64,000 nt of DNA from JAGXTF01 sp044224315 (GCA_044224315.1 JBGAKR010000001.1:1-64000), one strand, 5' to 3'. Counted from the stretch's first letter, positions 1-10,559 are shown. Numbers and translations: made by a program. Notes: generated by a model from the sequence alone, not told the origin.

Positions 1-2057
1 TAGTTCAGTACCACTACATATTTGTTTTTAATTACTTTTTTCTCGGTAGCTGCACGGGTTCCTACGCTGTTCCAGGCTTTCAGTGTGAAAGTGTAAGCAC
101 CGCTGGCAGTAAATTTAATTTGTGGGTTTTGGCTGTTTACACCGGTTCCGCCCTGGTAAGTGAAAGTGGTTGGGAAAATGCTCCACTCAAAGTTGTTGGC
201 GAAGTCAGTTTTGGTAGTGATGTTTACCAAATCACCCACTTTTGGACGCAGGTTGTCTGCAGTGAAATCCAGTTTGCCGGGGGCAGAAGGGGTATTGATC
301 TGCATAGGTGCGCAGAAAGTATCGTCGCCGTTACAGGTAGATGCACGCAAGCATACATCATAGGTACCTGAGGTGAAGAAAGCAGTGCTGAGGTTTTGGC
401 TGGCACTTACAGAGTTGCCATCAATGATCCACTCATAAGAAACAGCACCCTGAGATTTGGTAGTTCCACCAAGGAAATCTACCTGCATTGCGGTTGCTGA
501 TGGATTATAGGCAGTACTCCAGGTTGCAGTTGGAGGTACTGGCGCATTCAGGTCAGAATCCCAGGTAGCAATCCAACCACTATCAGTACCAGAACCGTTA
601 GATTCGAAGGTAATATACATCGAGCCGCTGGTAGCTTTAATGGTTTGGTTGCGGTAGGTATTTTGGTTGCTGCCGTTGATGGCTACAATTTTTTTACCGC
701 TTTCGTCTTTACCATCATAGAAGGTAAGGATATCGCTGGCATCGGCCAGTTTCAGTGATTTGAAATTTAAACGTATTTCTTTGGCTCCGCAAGGCAGAAT
801 CTGGAAATAGTCGATGGTTTTCTTACGGTTATTTAAGTAAGGTAAAGATGGACCTGCGTGGTCGTAAAGAATACCTTTTTTGTTGGTAGCAAAGTTGTTT
901 GGACCCATGTAGAATTCGCCCGGAGGGGTACATTCAACATATTTCTGTTTGCACACTTTGGTTGAAGGGCCTACGCCATTTTGTGAGGTAAGGCATACAC
1001 TCCATTTACCTTCTTCATCGAGGGTAAATTTGGGGTTTTGTTCGGTAGAGGTATAAACCGCACCGGTGGGTGAGGTTAGCTCCCAAGACCAGATATAGGC
1101 TCCGTTGGTAGAAAGATCGAAGAATTGAACATCGTAGTAAATCTCAAGCAGGTTTGAACTTGCTATGAAATCCGCCACCGGAATAACCGTTGGGGCTACA
1201 ACTTTAACAGATTTTTGTATAGAGTCTTTAATACCGCAATAGTCTACCGTAAGTTTTACATCGTAGGTATTGGCAGAAGCCCATTTGGATTTGGATTTGG
1301 CACCGGTAGCAGAAGCAGGGGTACCAGAACCCGCAGTTCCGGGAGGGTTAAAGTTCCAGATATACTGATAGTAATTAACCGGATTATCGGCATTGAAAGT
1401 AATCAATGAACTAACATAGTTAGGACCCGCTGGAGGAGTAAAACCTGCAATCGGAGCGGTACCAGTTTTGATATTTACTTCAAGATCGAACTGATTGCCG
1501 TAAACACCTGGGTTATTACAAGCGGCACTGGAAGTTAAATTCGTGGGGTATAAACCTGTGTTATTACCACGGAAGCGCATGCGGGTTTTACCGGGGTTGC
1601 TGGTACAAGGCACCTGAATGCTAGCAGAAACAGTTGTGTTTGTAATGCTAGAAAAAGGTCCGCCTTGAGGGTTGGCAACGCACTCACCTGCATCGGAGAA
1701 ATCTCCGTCGCGGTTGGCATCAATCCAAACGCCGGCATAAGTGCCCCAGCCCCAGCCATAACCATCGCTGTTACCGCTAAGTTTAACGGTAATAAATTCG
1801 CTTGAGGTAATGTCGAAGGGAGCACCCGTGTTTAAAACCTGCTGTTGGGTGTTGTCTCCAAGCCCTGAGTAAGAAGCAAGGGTAGCTGTAGCGCCAACAA
1901 CATCGATTGATTTGATGTTGCCGCCGTAAGTGTTACCGTAGCCATAACTCGATGCGTTGCACCATTGGGCCGAAGAACTACCGGGAAGTAAGGCAGAAAG
2001 GGCGATTAACCCCAGTCCGAAACCTCTCATAATTGTTTTGGTAATTGTTCTTTTCAT
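1..2057 (-). CDS. Giant secreted GEVED/PKD/CUB-like protein, first tandem copy (C-terminus cut by window edge)
   Basis: About 685 residues are visible, starting at the ATG on the complement of 2055-2057; the frame is open to base 1 and the rest lies outside. Residues 1-30 are a signal peptide ending GSSSAQ. Then come a GEVED domain (WIDANRDGDF near 111-120), two PKD-like domains (about 200-370), a CUB-like domain (about 375-500) and two more PKD-like domains. Domain order, length and most residues match the complete neighbour at 2221-6264, so the two are recent tandem paralogues. By family, such proteins are exported through Sec and then the type IX system to the cell surface or medium; the missing C-terminus probably carries the sorting domain. 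Ligand or substrate unknown. Confidence 0.9.
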   Translation of the reverse strand, partial: MKRTITKTIMRGFGLGLIALSALLPGSSSAQWCNASSYGYGNTYGGNIKSIDVVGATATLASYSGLGDNTQQQVLNTGAPFDITSSEFITVKLSGNSDGYGWGWGTYAGVWIDANRDGDFSDAGECVANPQGGPFSSITNTTVSASIQVPCTSNPGKTRMRFRGNNTGLYPTNLTSSAACNNPGVYGNQFDLEVNIKTGTAPIAGFTPPAGPNYVSSLITFNADNPVNYYQYIWNFNPPGTAGSGTPASATGAKSKSKWASANTYDVKLTVDYCGIKDSIQKSVKVVAPTVIPVADFIASSNLLEIYYDVQFFDLSTNGAYIWSWELTSPTGAVYTSTEQNPKFTLDEEGKWSVCLTSQNGVGPSTKVCKQKYVECTPPGEFYMGPNNFATNKKGILYDHAGPSLPYLNNRKKTIDYFQILPCGAKEIRLNFKSLKLADASDILTFYDGKDESGKKIVAINGSNQNTYRNQTIKATSGSMYITFESNGSGTDSGWIATWDSDLNAPVPPTATWSTAYNPSATAMQVDFLGGTTKSQGAVSYEWIIDGNSVSASQNLSTAFFTSGTYDVCLRASTCNGDDTFCAPMQINTPSAPGKLDFTADNLRPKVGDLVNITTKTDFANNFEWSIFPTTFTYQGGTGVNSQNPQIKFTASGAYTFTLKAWNSVGTRAATEKKVIKNKYVVVLN

Positions 2058-2172
2058 TGAATTTTAGTTAGTCTTTCTCTGCAAATGACGCGAAAAATTC
2101 CAAAGGTTGCGTGATTAATTAAAAAAAAATTAACGTCAATTTATCGTCTGACAATTCCATGACAAAAGAAAA

Positions 2173-2190
2173 GGCTGCCATTTGGCAGCC
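2173..2190 (-). terminator. Rho-independent terminator of the 2221-6264 gene
   Basis: Perfect 8-bp stem (GGCTGCCA / TGGCAGCC). On the minus strand it is followed by a T-rich run and starts about 30 bases after the stop codon at 2221. It separates the two tandem giant genes, so the upstream copy probably does not read through into the other. Confidence 0.75.
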
Positions 2191-2220
2191 CTTCCTTTTA
2201 TTGTGTTGACTAACTTTGTC

Positions 2221-5200
2221 TTAACGAGTAAGTACAATCTGACGGGTGGTGGTTTCACCATTATTGGTCAGACGTACGCTGTAGATTCCGTTGCTGAATG
2301 CACTCAGATCCAGTTTTTGGGTTCCAAATCCACCCTGGATGTTTTTCATCTCAGTTACTTTCACACCAGCTGCATTGTACACTTCTATGTTCAATGGGTT
2401 GTTGTTGGTGAGGGTGTAACCAATTGTCAGCATACCGCTGGTTGGGTTTGGATACATGGTTACTGCATCGGCCAGTTTGATTTGCTCTACACCGGTGTAG
2501 GTGTTTTGGCAATTTGGCGCGTATTGTACATACACATCGCGTGTAATCATGGCGGCTTCGTTGCCACTTGGGTCGGTTACTGCATAATTAATATAGTAGA
2601 TGCCGGGTTCCCAAATGTTGATGTTGTGGCTTACCACTTTCACCAATGGCAACAGGGTGCTTGGAGCATAGTAGTTGTCTGAAACCAACACACCGCTCAT
2701 GGCCCAGAATGGAGAGCCTACGCAAGCATTTAAAGCAGGAGCCAGCATTTTGGGAGCTACACGGTCTACAATTTTAACAGTGCGTTTTTTCACAGCTACG
2801 TTTCCGCTTTCGTCGGTTGCAGTGTAAGTTTCGGTGTAAGTACCCAAAGTATAGGCATCTACTGAACCGGTTTTAACCAGACTCACTTTGGCAAGTGGGT
2901 AGTAGTTATCACTTACAGTTACAGGACGGCTGTAGTATGGATTGTTTACATCGTGGATTACAGTATCGTCGGTGTTCAACTCAATTACAGGCTCGATGTA
3001 ATCATCTACTTTGTAGTTGATGGTGTATCCATCCTCATCGGCTTTGTTACCGCTTGGGTCAGTAGCATAGTAGGTTATTGGGTATGTAGCACGTACACCT
3101 GTGTTTACAGGACCGTTGAAACCAGCGATTTTGCTGATGGCAATGGCACCGTTGCACACATCCTGCGCGTAGATATCATCTACAAATACGCTGTTGATTT
3201 GTACGTTTACAGTGGTGTTGTTTACAATGCGTGATGCAATTTTGTAGATACCAGGTTTTTTGGTGTCTACTACTTTTACGGTGCGGGTCAGGCTGGCTGA
3301 GTTACCTTGAGCATCCATAGCAGTGTAAGTAAGGGTGTAGGTTCCTACCACTGAGGTATTTACGCTACCGGTTACTACAATGGCGGTGTTCAGGTTACCG
3401 TCTACCAGGTCGTTTGCCACAGCACCGGGATCGGTGAAGGTTCCGCACTGTTCTACAGTCATGGTAGCTGCACCATTCAAAGTAATTACAGGAGCAGTTT
3501 TATCCAGTACTACAATTACAGTACGACGTTTTGGAATGGCGCTGTTGCCAGATGCATCTTTGAGGTTGAAATCGAAGCTGTAGATACCCGGTACTGTGCA
3601 ATCCAGGTCGGTGGTTACAATTACTTTACTGGTTAAATCACCTTCGGTTGCATCCGATGCTTTATAATTTACTTCGGCATAACAGCTTGTTGCGGAAGTA
3701 CCTTTTTCTACACGAACTGTATCACTTCCAATTAAGGTAATTACAGGAGGCATATTGTCGTTGGCCAGGGTAATTCCGTAGTCTTCAAACTCACCTACCA
3801 CGTTTACTCCACATGGGCTGTTGTTGAATGAACCGTAAGAAACACCTACACGCATTCTGGTTTTACCTTCGAAGCTGCTAGCCAGAGGTGGTACAGTAAA
3901 ATTGGTGGTGGCATCGGTTCCGGCCATTGCGCCAGTATTCATGATTTCTTCATTGGCATCATCAAAATCACCATCGATGTTGAAGTCAATCCAGGCTTTG
4001 TAGTTTACACTGTTGCTGTTGGTTTTACGCGATACATTTAAAGTATAAGGAGCACCATAAGTCAGATTTGCGTTTGTTGTTCCTGAATAGTCAGAATATG
4101 ACACATCGCCGCTGGTAGATTCGTTGCTAATCAGCGCATTGGTTCCGCTCAGCAATTCCACTTTATTGATTCCAACGTCTGAGCTAAGTAAATCCACAGT
4201 TGGAATGCAATAGCACAGTACAACCACATACTTATTTTTTATTACTTTTTTCTCAGTGGCAGCGCGGGTACCTACGCTGTTCCACGCTTTCAATGTAAAG
4301 GTATATGGCCCACAACCTGTAAATTTAATTTGTGGGTTCTGACTGTTTACAGTTGTTCCACCCTGGTAGGTGAAAGTTGTTGGGAATATGCTCCATTCAA
4401 AGTTGTTGGCATAATCTGTTTTGGTGGTGATGGTTACCAAATCGCCGGCCTTGGGTCTGATATTATCTGCAGTAAAATCCAGTTTGCCGGGGGCAGAAGG
4501 GGTATTGATCTGCATAGGTGCGCAGAAAGTATCGTCACCGTTACAGGTAGATGCACGCAGGCATACATCATAAGTACCTGAGGTGAAGAAAGCTGTGCTG
4601 AGGTTTTGGTTGGTTGAAACCGAGTTACCATCAATGATCCACTCGTAAGATACAGCACCCTGTGATTTGGTAGTTCCACCCGCAAAGTCAATGTTCATAG
4701 CAGTAGCAGCTGGGTTGTAGGCCGTACTCCAGGTTGCAGTTGGGGGTACTGGCGCATTCAGGTCAGAATCCCAGGTAGCAATAAATCCGCTGTCGGTACC
4801 AGAACCATTGGTTTCAAAAGTGATATACATCGAACCGCTGGTAGCTTTAATGGTTTGGTTGCGGTAGGTATTTTGGTTATTTCCGTTAATTGCAACAATC
4901 TTGGTACCGCTTTCATCTTTGCCATCGTAAAAGGTAAGGATATCGCCGGCATCGGCCAGTTTCAGAGATTTGAAGTTCAAACGTATTTCTTTGGCTCCGC
5001 AGGGCAGAATCTGGAAATAGTCGATGGTTTTTTTACGGTTATTCAAATAAGGCAATGATGGACCTGCGTGGTCGTAAAGGATGCCTTTTTTATTGGAAGC
5101 AAAGTTATTTGGACCCATGTAGAATTCGCCCGGAGGAGTGCATTCAATATACTTTTGTTTGCAAACTTTGGTTGAAGGGCCTACGCCATTTTGTGAGGTA

Positions 5201-6264
5201 AGACATACACTCCATTTACCTTCTTCATCGAGGGTAAATTTGGGGTTCTGTTCGGTAGAGGTATAAACCGCACCGGTGGGCGAAGTAAGCTCCCAAGACC
5301 AGATATAGGCTCCGTTGGTAGAAAGATCGAAGAGTTGCACATCATAGTAAATCTCGAGCAGGTTTGTACTTGCAAGGAAATCAGCAACCGGAATTGCCGT
5401 CGGGGCCACTACTTTGACCGTTTTCTGTATAGAGTCTTTGGTGCCGCAATAGTCTACCGTAAGTTTTACATCGTATGTATTTGCCGACGGCCATTTGGAT
5501 TTGGCTTTAGCTCCTGTAGCAGATGCCGGGTTACCAGAACCTGCGGTTCCGGGAGGATTAAAGTTCCAGATATACTGATAATGCGAAGCAGGATTGTCGG
5601 CATTAAAAGTAATCAATGAGTTTACATAATTAGGACCTGAAGGAGGCGTAAAACCGGCAGTTGGGGCAGTTCCTTGTTTGATGTTTACTTCAAGGTCGAA
5701 CTGATTGCCATACACACTGGGGTTGCTGCAAGCCCCGGAAGAGGTTAAATTTCCTGGCCAATAGGTAAAGCAGGCGCGAAAACGCATGCGGGTTTTACCC
5801 GGATTACTGGTACATGGTACCTGAATACTGGAGGTTGCAGAAGTGCCACCAATACTTGAGAATGGCCCACCCTGGGGGTTGGCAACACATTCGCCAGGAT
5901 CGGAAAAGTCACCATCGCGGTTTCCATCAATCCAAACACCGGCATAAGTTCCCCAGCCCCATCCATAAGCATCGGTATTGCCCGTAAGCTTTACAGAAAT
6001 AAATTCGCTGGAGGTAATGTCAAAAGGAGTGCCTGTATTCAGCACTACTGTAGAGGAGTTGTCGCCCAAACCCGAGTAGGAAGCCAAAGTTCCGGAAGCG
6101 CCGTTTACTTCTATGGCGGTGATATTACCCCCATAAATTGTACCGTTTCCATTACTACTGGCTGTACACCACTGGGCTGAAGAACTACCCGGAAGCAATG
6201 CTGCCAGCGCTATTAAGCCCAGCGACATGCTTCTTAAAATTGTTTTGGTAATCGTTCTCATCAT
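2221..6264 (-). CDS. Giant T9SS-secreted GEVED/PKD/CUB-like/DUF5011 protein, second tandem copy
   Basis: Complete protein of 1347 residues. Visible order: signal peptide (1-30, ending GSSSAQ), GEVED domain (WIDGNRDGDF at 111-120), PKD-like domains (about 200-285 and 290-370), CUB-like domain (375-500), two further PKD-like domains (505-680), a second GEVED domain (WIDFNIDGDF at 768-777), about five HYR/DUF5011-like immunoglobulin-type repeats (835-1250, each with VVDTKKP- or VKIVDRVAP-like linkers), and a type A T9SS sorting domain (about 1268-1347: MYPNPTSGMLTIGY then IVLTR end). By family it should cross the inner membrane via Sec and the outer membrane via T9SS, then be anchored or released. 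No catalytic domain is recognised; an adhesive or structural role is an inference. It has its own terminator and a near-identical upstream paralogue. Confidence 0.95.
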   Translation of the reverse strand: MMRTITKTILRSMSLGLIALAALLPGSSSAQWCTASSNGNGTIYGGNITAIEVNGASGTLASYSGLGDNSSTVVLNTGTPFDITSSEFISVKLTGNTDAYGWGWGTYAGVWIDGNRDGDFSDPGECVANPQGGPFSSIGGTSATSSIQVPCTSNPGKTRMRFRACFTYWPGNLTSSGACSNPSVYGNQFDLEVNIKQGTAPTAGFTPPSGPNYVNSLITFNADNPASHYQYIWNFNPPGTAGSGNPASATGAKAKSKWPSANTYDVKLTVDYCGTKDSIQKTVKVVAPTAIPVADFLASTNLLEIYYDVQLFDLSTNGAYIWSWELTSPTGAVYTSTEQNPKFTLDEEGKWSVCLTSQNGVGPSTKVCKQKYIECTPPGEFYMGPNNFASNKKGILYDHAGPSLPYLNNRKKTIDYFQILPCGAKEIRLNFKSLKLADAGDILTFYDGKDESGTKIVAINGNNQNTYRNQTIKATSGSMYITFETNGSGTDSGFIATWDSDLNAPVPPTATWSTAYNPAATAMNIDFAGGTTKSQGAVSYEWIIDGNSVSTNQNLSTAFFTSGTYDVCLRASTCNGDDTFCAPMQINTPSAPGKLDFTADNIRPKAGDLVTITTKTDYANNFEWSIFPTTFTYQGGTTVNSQNPQIKFTGCGPYTFTLKAWNSVGTRAATEKKVIKNKYVVVLCYCIPTVDLLSSDVGINKVELLSGTNALISNESTSGDVSYSDYSGTTNANLTYGAPYTLNVSRKTNSNSVNYKAWIDFNIDGDFDDANEEIMNTGAMAGTDATTNFTVPPLASSFEGKTRMRVGVSYGSFNNSPCGVNVVGEFEDYGITLANDNMPPVITLIGSDTVRVEKGTSATSCYAEVNYKASDATEGDLTSKVIVTTDLDCTVPGIYSFDFNLKDASGNSAIPKRRTVIVVLDKTAPVITLNGAATMTVEQCGTFTDPGAVANDLVDGNLNTAIVVTGSVNTSVVGTYTLTYTAMDAQGNSASLTRTVKVVDTKKPGIYKIASRIVNNTTVNVQINSVFVDDIYAQDVCNGAIAISKIAGFNGPVNTGVRATYPITYYATDPSGNKADEDGYTINYKVDDYIEPVIELNTDDTVIHDVNNPYYSRPVTVSDNYYPLAKVSLVKTGSVDAYTLGTYTETYTATDESGNVAVKKRTVKIVDRVAPKMLAPALNACVGSPFWAMSGVLVSDNYYAPSTLLPLVKVVSHNINIWEPGIYYINYAVTDPSGNEAAMITRDVYVQYAPNCQNTYTGVEQIKLADAVTMYPNPTSGMLTIGYTLTNNNPLNIEVYNAAGVKVTEMKNIQGGFGTQKLDLSAFSNGIYSVRLTNNGETTTRQIVLTR

Positions 6265-6425
6265 GGTAAGTTATTAAAGTAGTAACCTTATGACGCGACG
6301 ATGACCATAGGTTGCGGCCTCAAATGTCAGCAAACTGTCATGTATTGATTTGGGCAAACCCTTGACAGTTGTAAGCTTTTAGCCAACAACAATTTAACCT
6401 AATGAATATTCTTTCGGTTTTTTAC

Positions 6426-7277
6426 TCAGCTTTTTGTAGCTGTGTCGGAAGACCCTGATTTTTTAGGTGCAGTGCTTGATTTAAGCTTTTCAAGGTCCTT
6501 TTTATACGTTTTAATTGCATTAAAGATGCCTTTGGCAATAATCTTCTGGCCTTCTTCGGATTTTAAAACTGCGCGGTCTTTGGTATTGGTAAGGAATCCG
6601 GTTTCGATGAGCACACTGGGCATAGCAGTTTGCCACAGCACCAGGAATCCGGCCTGTTTCACACCACGGGTTTTAATTTTAGAAATACGGTTGGTATTGG
6701 TTTCAACAGTCTGAGAGAATTTTTGGCTCAGTTCAAGAAATGCATTTTGAATCAGGGTAAAAATAATATGGCTTTCGGGGCTTTTGGGGTCAAATCCACC
6801 ATAGCTTTCATTGGTTTTGTAATCGCTTTCGTAGGTAATTACTGCGTTTTCGCGTTTAGCCACATCCAGGTTGCCCTGGGTTTTGTGCAGCCCCATAAAA
6901 TAGGTTTCGCTGCCGGCGGCGGTTGTATTTACATTGGAATTGCAGTGGATGGAGATAAAAAGGTCGGCATTTTCTTTATTGGCAATATTGGGGCGTTCCC
7001 AGAGTTCCACAAATTTGTCGGTTTTTCTGGTATATATAACGGTTACTCCCTCCATACTATCCTCTATTAACTTGCCCAATTTGAGGGAAATTGCCAGAGT
7101 AACTGCCTTTTCCCAAATCTCATTTGCGCCATTGCAGCCGGGGTCTAACCCGCCATGGCCGGCGTCTATCACTATTTTTTTCAGTGAAGTACCATTACTC
7201 CTGGGGCCTTTTTTAGCCGAGGGCAAACTCAGCATTAACATCAGGCAGGTAAGCATAAGGGATAACAGCAGTCTCAT
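6426..7277 (-). CDS. N-acetylmuramoyl-L-alanine amidase (Amidase_3, AmiC type)
   Basis: 283 residues with an N-terminal signal peptide or lipoprotein-free leader (about 1-21) and one Amidase_3 domain. Zinc and catalytic residues are in place: H41 in IDAGHGG, E56 in NEIWEK, H111 in ISIHCNSN and E225 in SVLIETGF. It hydrolyses the bond between N-acetylmuramic acid and L-alanine of peptidoglycan in the periplasm, which in related bacteria serves daughter-cell separation. An insert with YESDYKTNESYGGFD lies between the second and third zinc ligands, as in other Bacteroidota members. It is divergent from the lptD-like gene with 146 bases between the starts, an arrangement I know from other Bacteroidota. 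Confidence 0.92.
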   Translation of the reverse strand: MRLLLSLMLTCLMLMLSLPSAKKGPRSNGTSLKKIVIDAGHGGLDPGCNGANEIWEKAVTLAISLKLGKLIEDSMEGVTVIYTRKTDKFVELWERPNIANKENADLFISIHCNSNVNTTAAGSETYFMGLHKTQGNLDVAKRENAVITYESDYKTNESYGGFDPKSPESHIIFTLIQNAFLELSQKFSQTVETNTNRISKIKTRGVKQAGFLVLWQTAMPSVLIETGFLTNTKDRAVLKSEEGQKIIAKGIFNAIKTYKKDLEKLKSSTAPKKSGSSDTATKS

Positions 7278-7423
7278 TGTAATATATGTTTATGTTGTTT
7301 ATTCATAAACCCTGCCAAACCTGCTGTGGGCAAAAAAAACAGCAATATGGCAAAGTTTTTGACGAATTTCGCGGAGTTATTGGAATGCACCTATATCGAG
7401 CCATTTTTCTTTATCTACGGGGT

Positions 7424-10003
7424 ATGTTAATTGAACGCAGAATTGTACTATTTCTTGTGTTACTGGCATGTGCAGGTGCTTCTACAGCGGGTGTGTCTAT
7501 AATTGACGACAGCGCCAAAGTAAGTTTACCCAAGCCCAAAGGCGGTTTTCTGGATAAACCCATCGATTATAAAGCCGATGATTCTATCATTTTTGATATT
7601 AAAAAAAATAAAGTTTACTTATATCGCAATGCAGAGCTGCACTATGGCGACATAAACCTTACAGCCTTCTATATTGAGGTAGACATGAACCGCAAGGAGA
7701 TTTTTGCCAAGGGCGGTTTGGATAGCAATGGTAAATATGGTTCGTTACCGGTACTCACAGATGGGGGCGACACCTATAAAGCCGACAGTATGCGGTATAA
7801 CAGCGGTACTAAAAAAGGCAGGGTATATGGTTTAAGACTTACCCAGGACGAAGCGGTAATACACCTGGGCACTGTGCTGAAAAACGAAGATGGCAGCTTT
7901 GTAGGTGAAAGGGGAAAAATTACAACCTGCACGGATGATCATCCACATTTTTATTTTAATGCCAATCGCATTAAAGTAATTCCAAACAATAAAGTTTTAT
8001 TTGGGAGTGCCAATCTGGTGGTTGCCGATGTACCAACGCCACTGGCTGTACCTTTTGGCATAGCTCCGCTAAAAAAAGGCCGGCGCAATGGTATCCTTTT
8101 TCCTTCCTATGGATATAATTATTCAAACAAATCTTTTTACTTGCAAAAACTGGGATATTATACCGGACTAGGGCCCTATGCCGATTTAACCCTGAGCACA
8201 GATATGTATTTAAATGGTGATTTACGGGGCGGTGTATCGAGCAATTTTGTAAAAAAATATAAATACCGCGGTGGTATAACCCTCACTGCCAGTAGGTTTG
8301 GAAACGGACAGGAAAAAACAAGTCCTTATTACGACCATAATTTGGATTATTCATTGATTACCAATTTTGCATTTGATCCTAAATTTTTACCCGGTACAGT
8401 TTTAAATGGCGATATTCATGTGCAGACAGGTAATTTCAACCGTTTAAACTCGCGTGATTTGAGTAGTATTGCCCAAAATCAATATAACTCAAGTATAAAT
8501 TACGGTCATAATTTTTTGAAAAATAAAATTACATTAAACGCCTCTGCACGTCATTCGCAGAATACCCAAACACACCAGTTCAGGATGGAGCTTCCCAATA
8601 TAGCAGTGGGCGTTCCGCGTATCACCCCATTTGCAAGCCTGGGCAGTGGCAAGTGGTATGCGCAAATCGGGTTTTCGTACAATATGAATTTTAGTAATAT
8701 CTTAAATACAATTGACACTATTTTATTCAGCACCCGAGGTAAGGATGAATTTAAAAATTTACAAAACGGAATTACCCATGCCCTCAGCGGCTCTACTACT
8801 TTTAAATTATTAAAGGGAACAATTAATCTTAGTCCGAGTATTAACTACAACGAAAAATGGTATTTTAATACAATAAGAAAATCATGGGATGCCGCCAATA
8901 AAAAAGAGGTAGTAGAGGAGGTACAGGAATTTAGCCGGTTGCAGGATTACAATGCTGCGGCCACACTAAGTACAAATATTTATGGTATGTATAAAGATTT
9001 AAAACTGGGCAAGCTGAGAGCCATCCGCCATACTATTACACCCTCTGTTTCAATCGGATATTCGCCCGAGGTAAACCCTGTAAAAAAGAATTGGATTCGC
9101 GGGTATTTTAATGATACTTTAAAATATAATAATTTAATTAAATACAATATTTATGAAAAAGGCATCAATGGTGCTTACAACCATGGAGAGTCGGGCAGTG
9201 TAGGTTTTAGCATCAATAACAACTTACAGGCCAAGAAATTAATTGGAAAAAAATACAATGGTGGAGACAGTGTAAAAAAAGTAAATTTAATTGATGCCCT
9301 TAATTTTTCTGGCAGTTACAATATGCTGGCCGATTCATTAAAATTCAGCGATTTAAATGCCCAATTAAATACCGTATTGCTGGATATGTTTAACATTAAT
9401 ATGTCGGCCGCATTCAGTCCTTATGCAATAAGCACCAAGGGGGGTGTATACAACACTTTCCAATATAAATTAAATAATAGTCCCTTGCGTTTTTCTAATT
9501 TTCACACCAGTATTAACACACGTTTGACACCCGATTTATTTAAATCTAAATTGAAAAAACAAGCGCCAGAAAATCCCAAAAGCGGCACAGCAGAAGAACT
9601 TGAGGATGTGCGCAGAAATGGTGAAAAGTATTATAATTTTAATATTCCCTGGTCTCTTACACTTAGTTATATTTTTGATTACAACAAGGTATTTGCCATT
9701 CAAAACCCGGGTAAGAATGCCATTACTACAAACCGAATCGCATTCAGCGGGGATGTAAACATTACCCCCGAGTGGAAGGTAGGCTACAGTTCGGGGTACG
9801 ATATGGTGCGCAAGGAAATTGTATCGAGCCAGTTTACAGTATCCAGAAACCTGCACTGCTGGCAACTGGATTTTAGCTGGATACCCAGCGGTTATGGCAA
9901 AATGTGGGTATTTACTTTGAGGCCAAAATCGGGATTGTTGCAGGATTTAAAATTAAATAAACGTGTATATCCAAACAATCCGGCCCTGTTTGGCGCTTAC
10001 TAA
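7424..10003 (+). CDS. lptD: LptD/OstA-like outer-membrane LPS assembly protein
   Basis: 859 residues from the ATG at 7424. The frame is open upstream to 7286, but the chosen start puts a signal peptide (LIERRIVLFLVLLACAGAS) directly at the N-terminus. An OstA-like beta region (about 35-190; repeated phrases such as KNKVYLYRNAELHYGD and ADSMRYNSGTKKGRVYG) is followed by a long beta-barrel region (about 230-859) with alternating aromatic strands and the LptD-type sequence PFGIAPLKKGRRNGILFPSYG. By family it inserts lipopolysaccharide into the outer leaflet of the outer membrane. The Bacteroidota type differs much from E. coli LptD, so the family is firm but details of partners (LptE) are not visible here. 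Confidence 0.85.
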   Translation: MLIERRIVLFLVLLACAGASTAGVSIIDDSAKVSLPKPKGGFLDKPIDYKADDSIIFDIKKNKVYLYRNAELHYGDINLTAFYIEVDMNRKEIFAKGGLDSNGKYGSLPVLTDGGDTYKADSMRYNSGTKKGRVYGLRLTQDEAVIHLGTVLKNEDGSFVGERGKITTCTDDHPHFYFNANRIKVIPNNKVLFGSANLVVADVPTPLAVPFGIAPLKKGRRNGILFPSYGYNYSNKSFYLQKLGYYTGLGPYADLTLSTDMYLNGDLRGGVSSNFVKKYKYRGGITLTASRFGNGQEKTSPYYDHNLDYSLITNFAFDPKFLPGTVLNGDIHVQTGNFNRLNSRDLSSIAQNQYNSSINYGHNFLKNKITLNASARHSQNTQTHQFRMELPNIAVGVPRITPFASLGSGKWYAQIGFSYNMNFSNILNTIDTILFSTRGKDEFKNLQNGITHALSGSTTFKLLKGTINLSPSINYNEKWYFNTIRKSWDAANKKEVVEEVQEFSRLQDYNAAATLSTNIYGMYKDLKLGKLRAIRHTITPSVSIGYSPEVNPVKKNWIRGYFNDTLKYNNLIKYNIYEKGINGAYNHGESGSVGFSINNNLQAKKLIGKKYNGGDSVKKVNLIDALNFSGSYNMLADSLKFSDLNAQLNTVLLDMFNINMSAAFSPYAISTKGGVYNTFQYKLNNSPLRFSNFHTSINTRLTPDLFKSKLKKQAPENPKSGTAEELEDVRRNGEKYYNFNIPWSLTLSYIFDYNKVFAIQNPGKNAITTNRIAFSGDVNITPEWKVGYSSGYDMVRKEIVSSQFTVSRNLHCWQLDFSWIPSGYGKMWVFTLRPKSGLLQDLKLNKRVYPNNPALFGAY

Positions 10004-10082
10004 AACGGCAATTATCCATACAAATTTATATTTAATCTAAATAAGCGATGGGGTATAAATACTTTCGTTGCATATTTGCAGT

Positions 10083-10559
10083 ATGACTTTACAAACCGGA
10101 AGCCCCGCCCCCGATTTTACCCTATACTCAGATGCCAAAGAAGCCGTTTCTCTGTCCTCTTTTCGCGGCAAAAATGTAGTATTATTGTTTTTCCCACAGG
10201 CATTTACAGGTGTTTGCACTGCCGAATTGTGCAGCATGCGCGATCATTTGCACGATTATACAAGCCTGAACGCAGAAGTATTGGCCATTTCAGTGGATTC
10301 GATATTTACACTTAAAAAATGGAAAGACCTGGAGAATTTCAATTTTACCATGCTTTCAGATTTTAACAAGGAAGTATCTACCGCATATGATACCATTTAC
10401 GCCAAATTTGGCCCCGGTGGAAGTATGCATGGTGTTTCAAAACGTTCGGCCTTTGTAGTGGATAAAAATGGGATTCTGCAGTACGCCGAGGTTTTAGAAA
10501 ATGCCGGCGAGATTCCCAATCTGGATGCCGTAAAGGGTTGCCTGGCTAATCTTTCCTGA
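10083..10559 (+). CDS. Thiol peroxidase of the AhpC/TSA family (Bcp/AhpE-like peroxiredoxin)
   Basis: 158 residues from the ATG at 10083; an upstream in-frame ATG at 10068 adds only five residues and would break the normal family N-terminus (MTLQTGSPAPDF). The peroxidatic motif is P38-x3-T42-x2-C45 (FPQAFTGVC), with a second cysteine at C50, the spacing of the Bcp-type resolving cysteine. It reduces hydrogen peroxide and alkyl hydroperoxides in the cytoplasm using thioredoxin or a similar donor. It follows lptD by 79 bases on the same strand and has the usual length for the family. Confidence 0.92.
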   Translation: MTLQTGSPAPDFTLYSDAKEAVSLSSFRGKNVVLLFFPQAFTGVCTAELCSMRDHLHDYTSLNAEVLAISVDSIFTLKKWKDLENFNFTMLSDFNKEVSTAYDTIYAKFGPGGSMHGVSKRSAFVVDKNGILQYAEVLENAGEIPNLDAVKGCLANLS

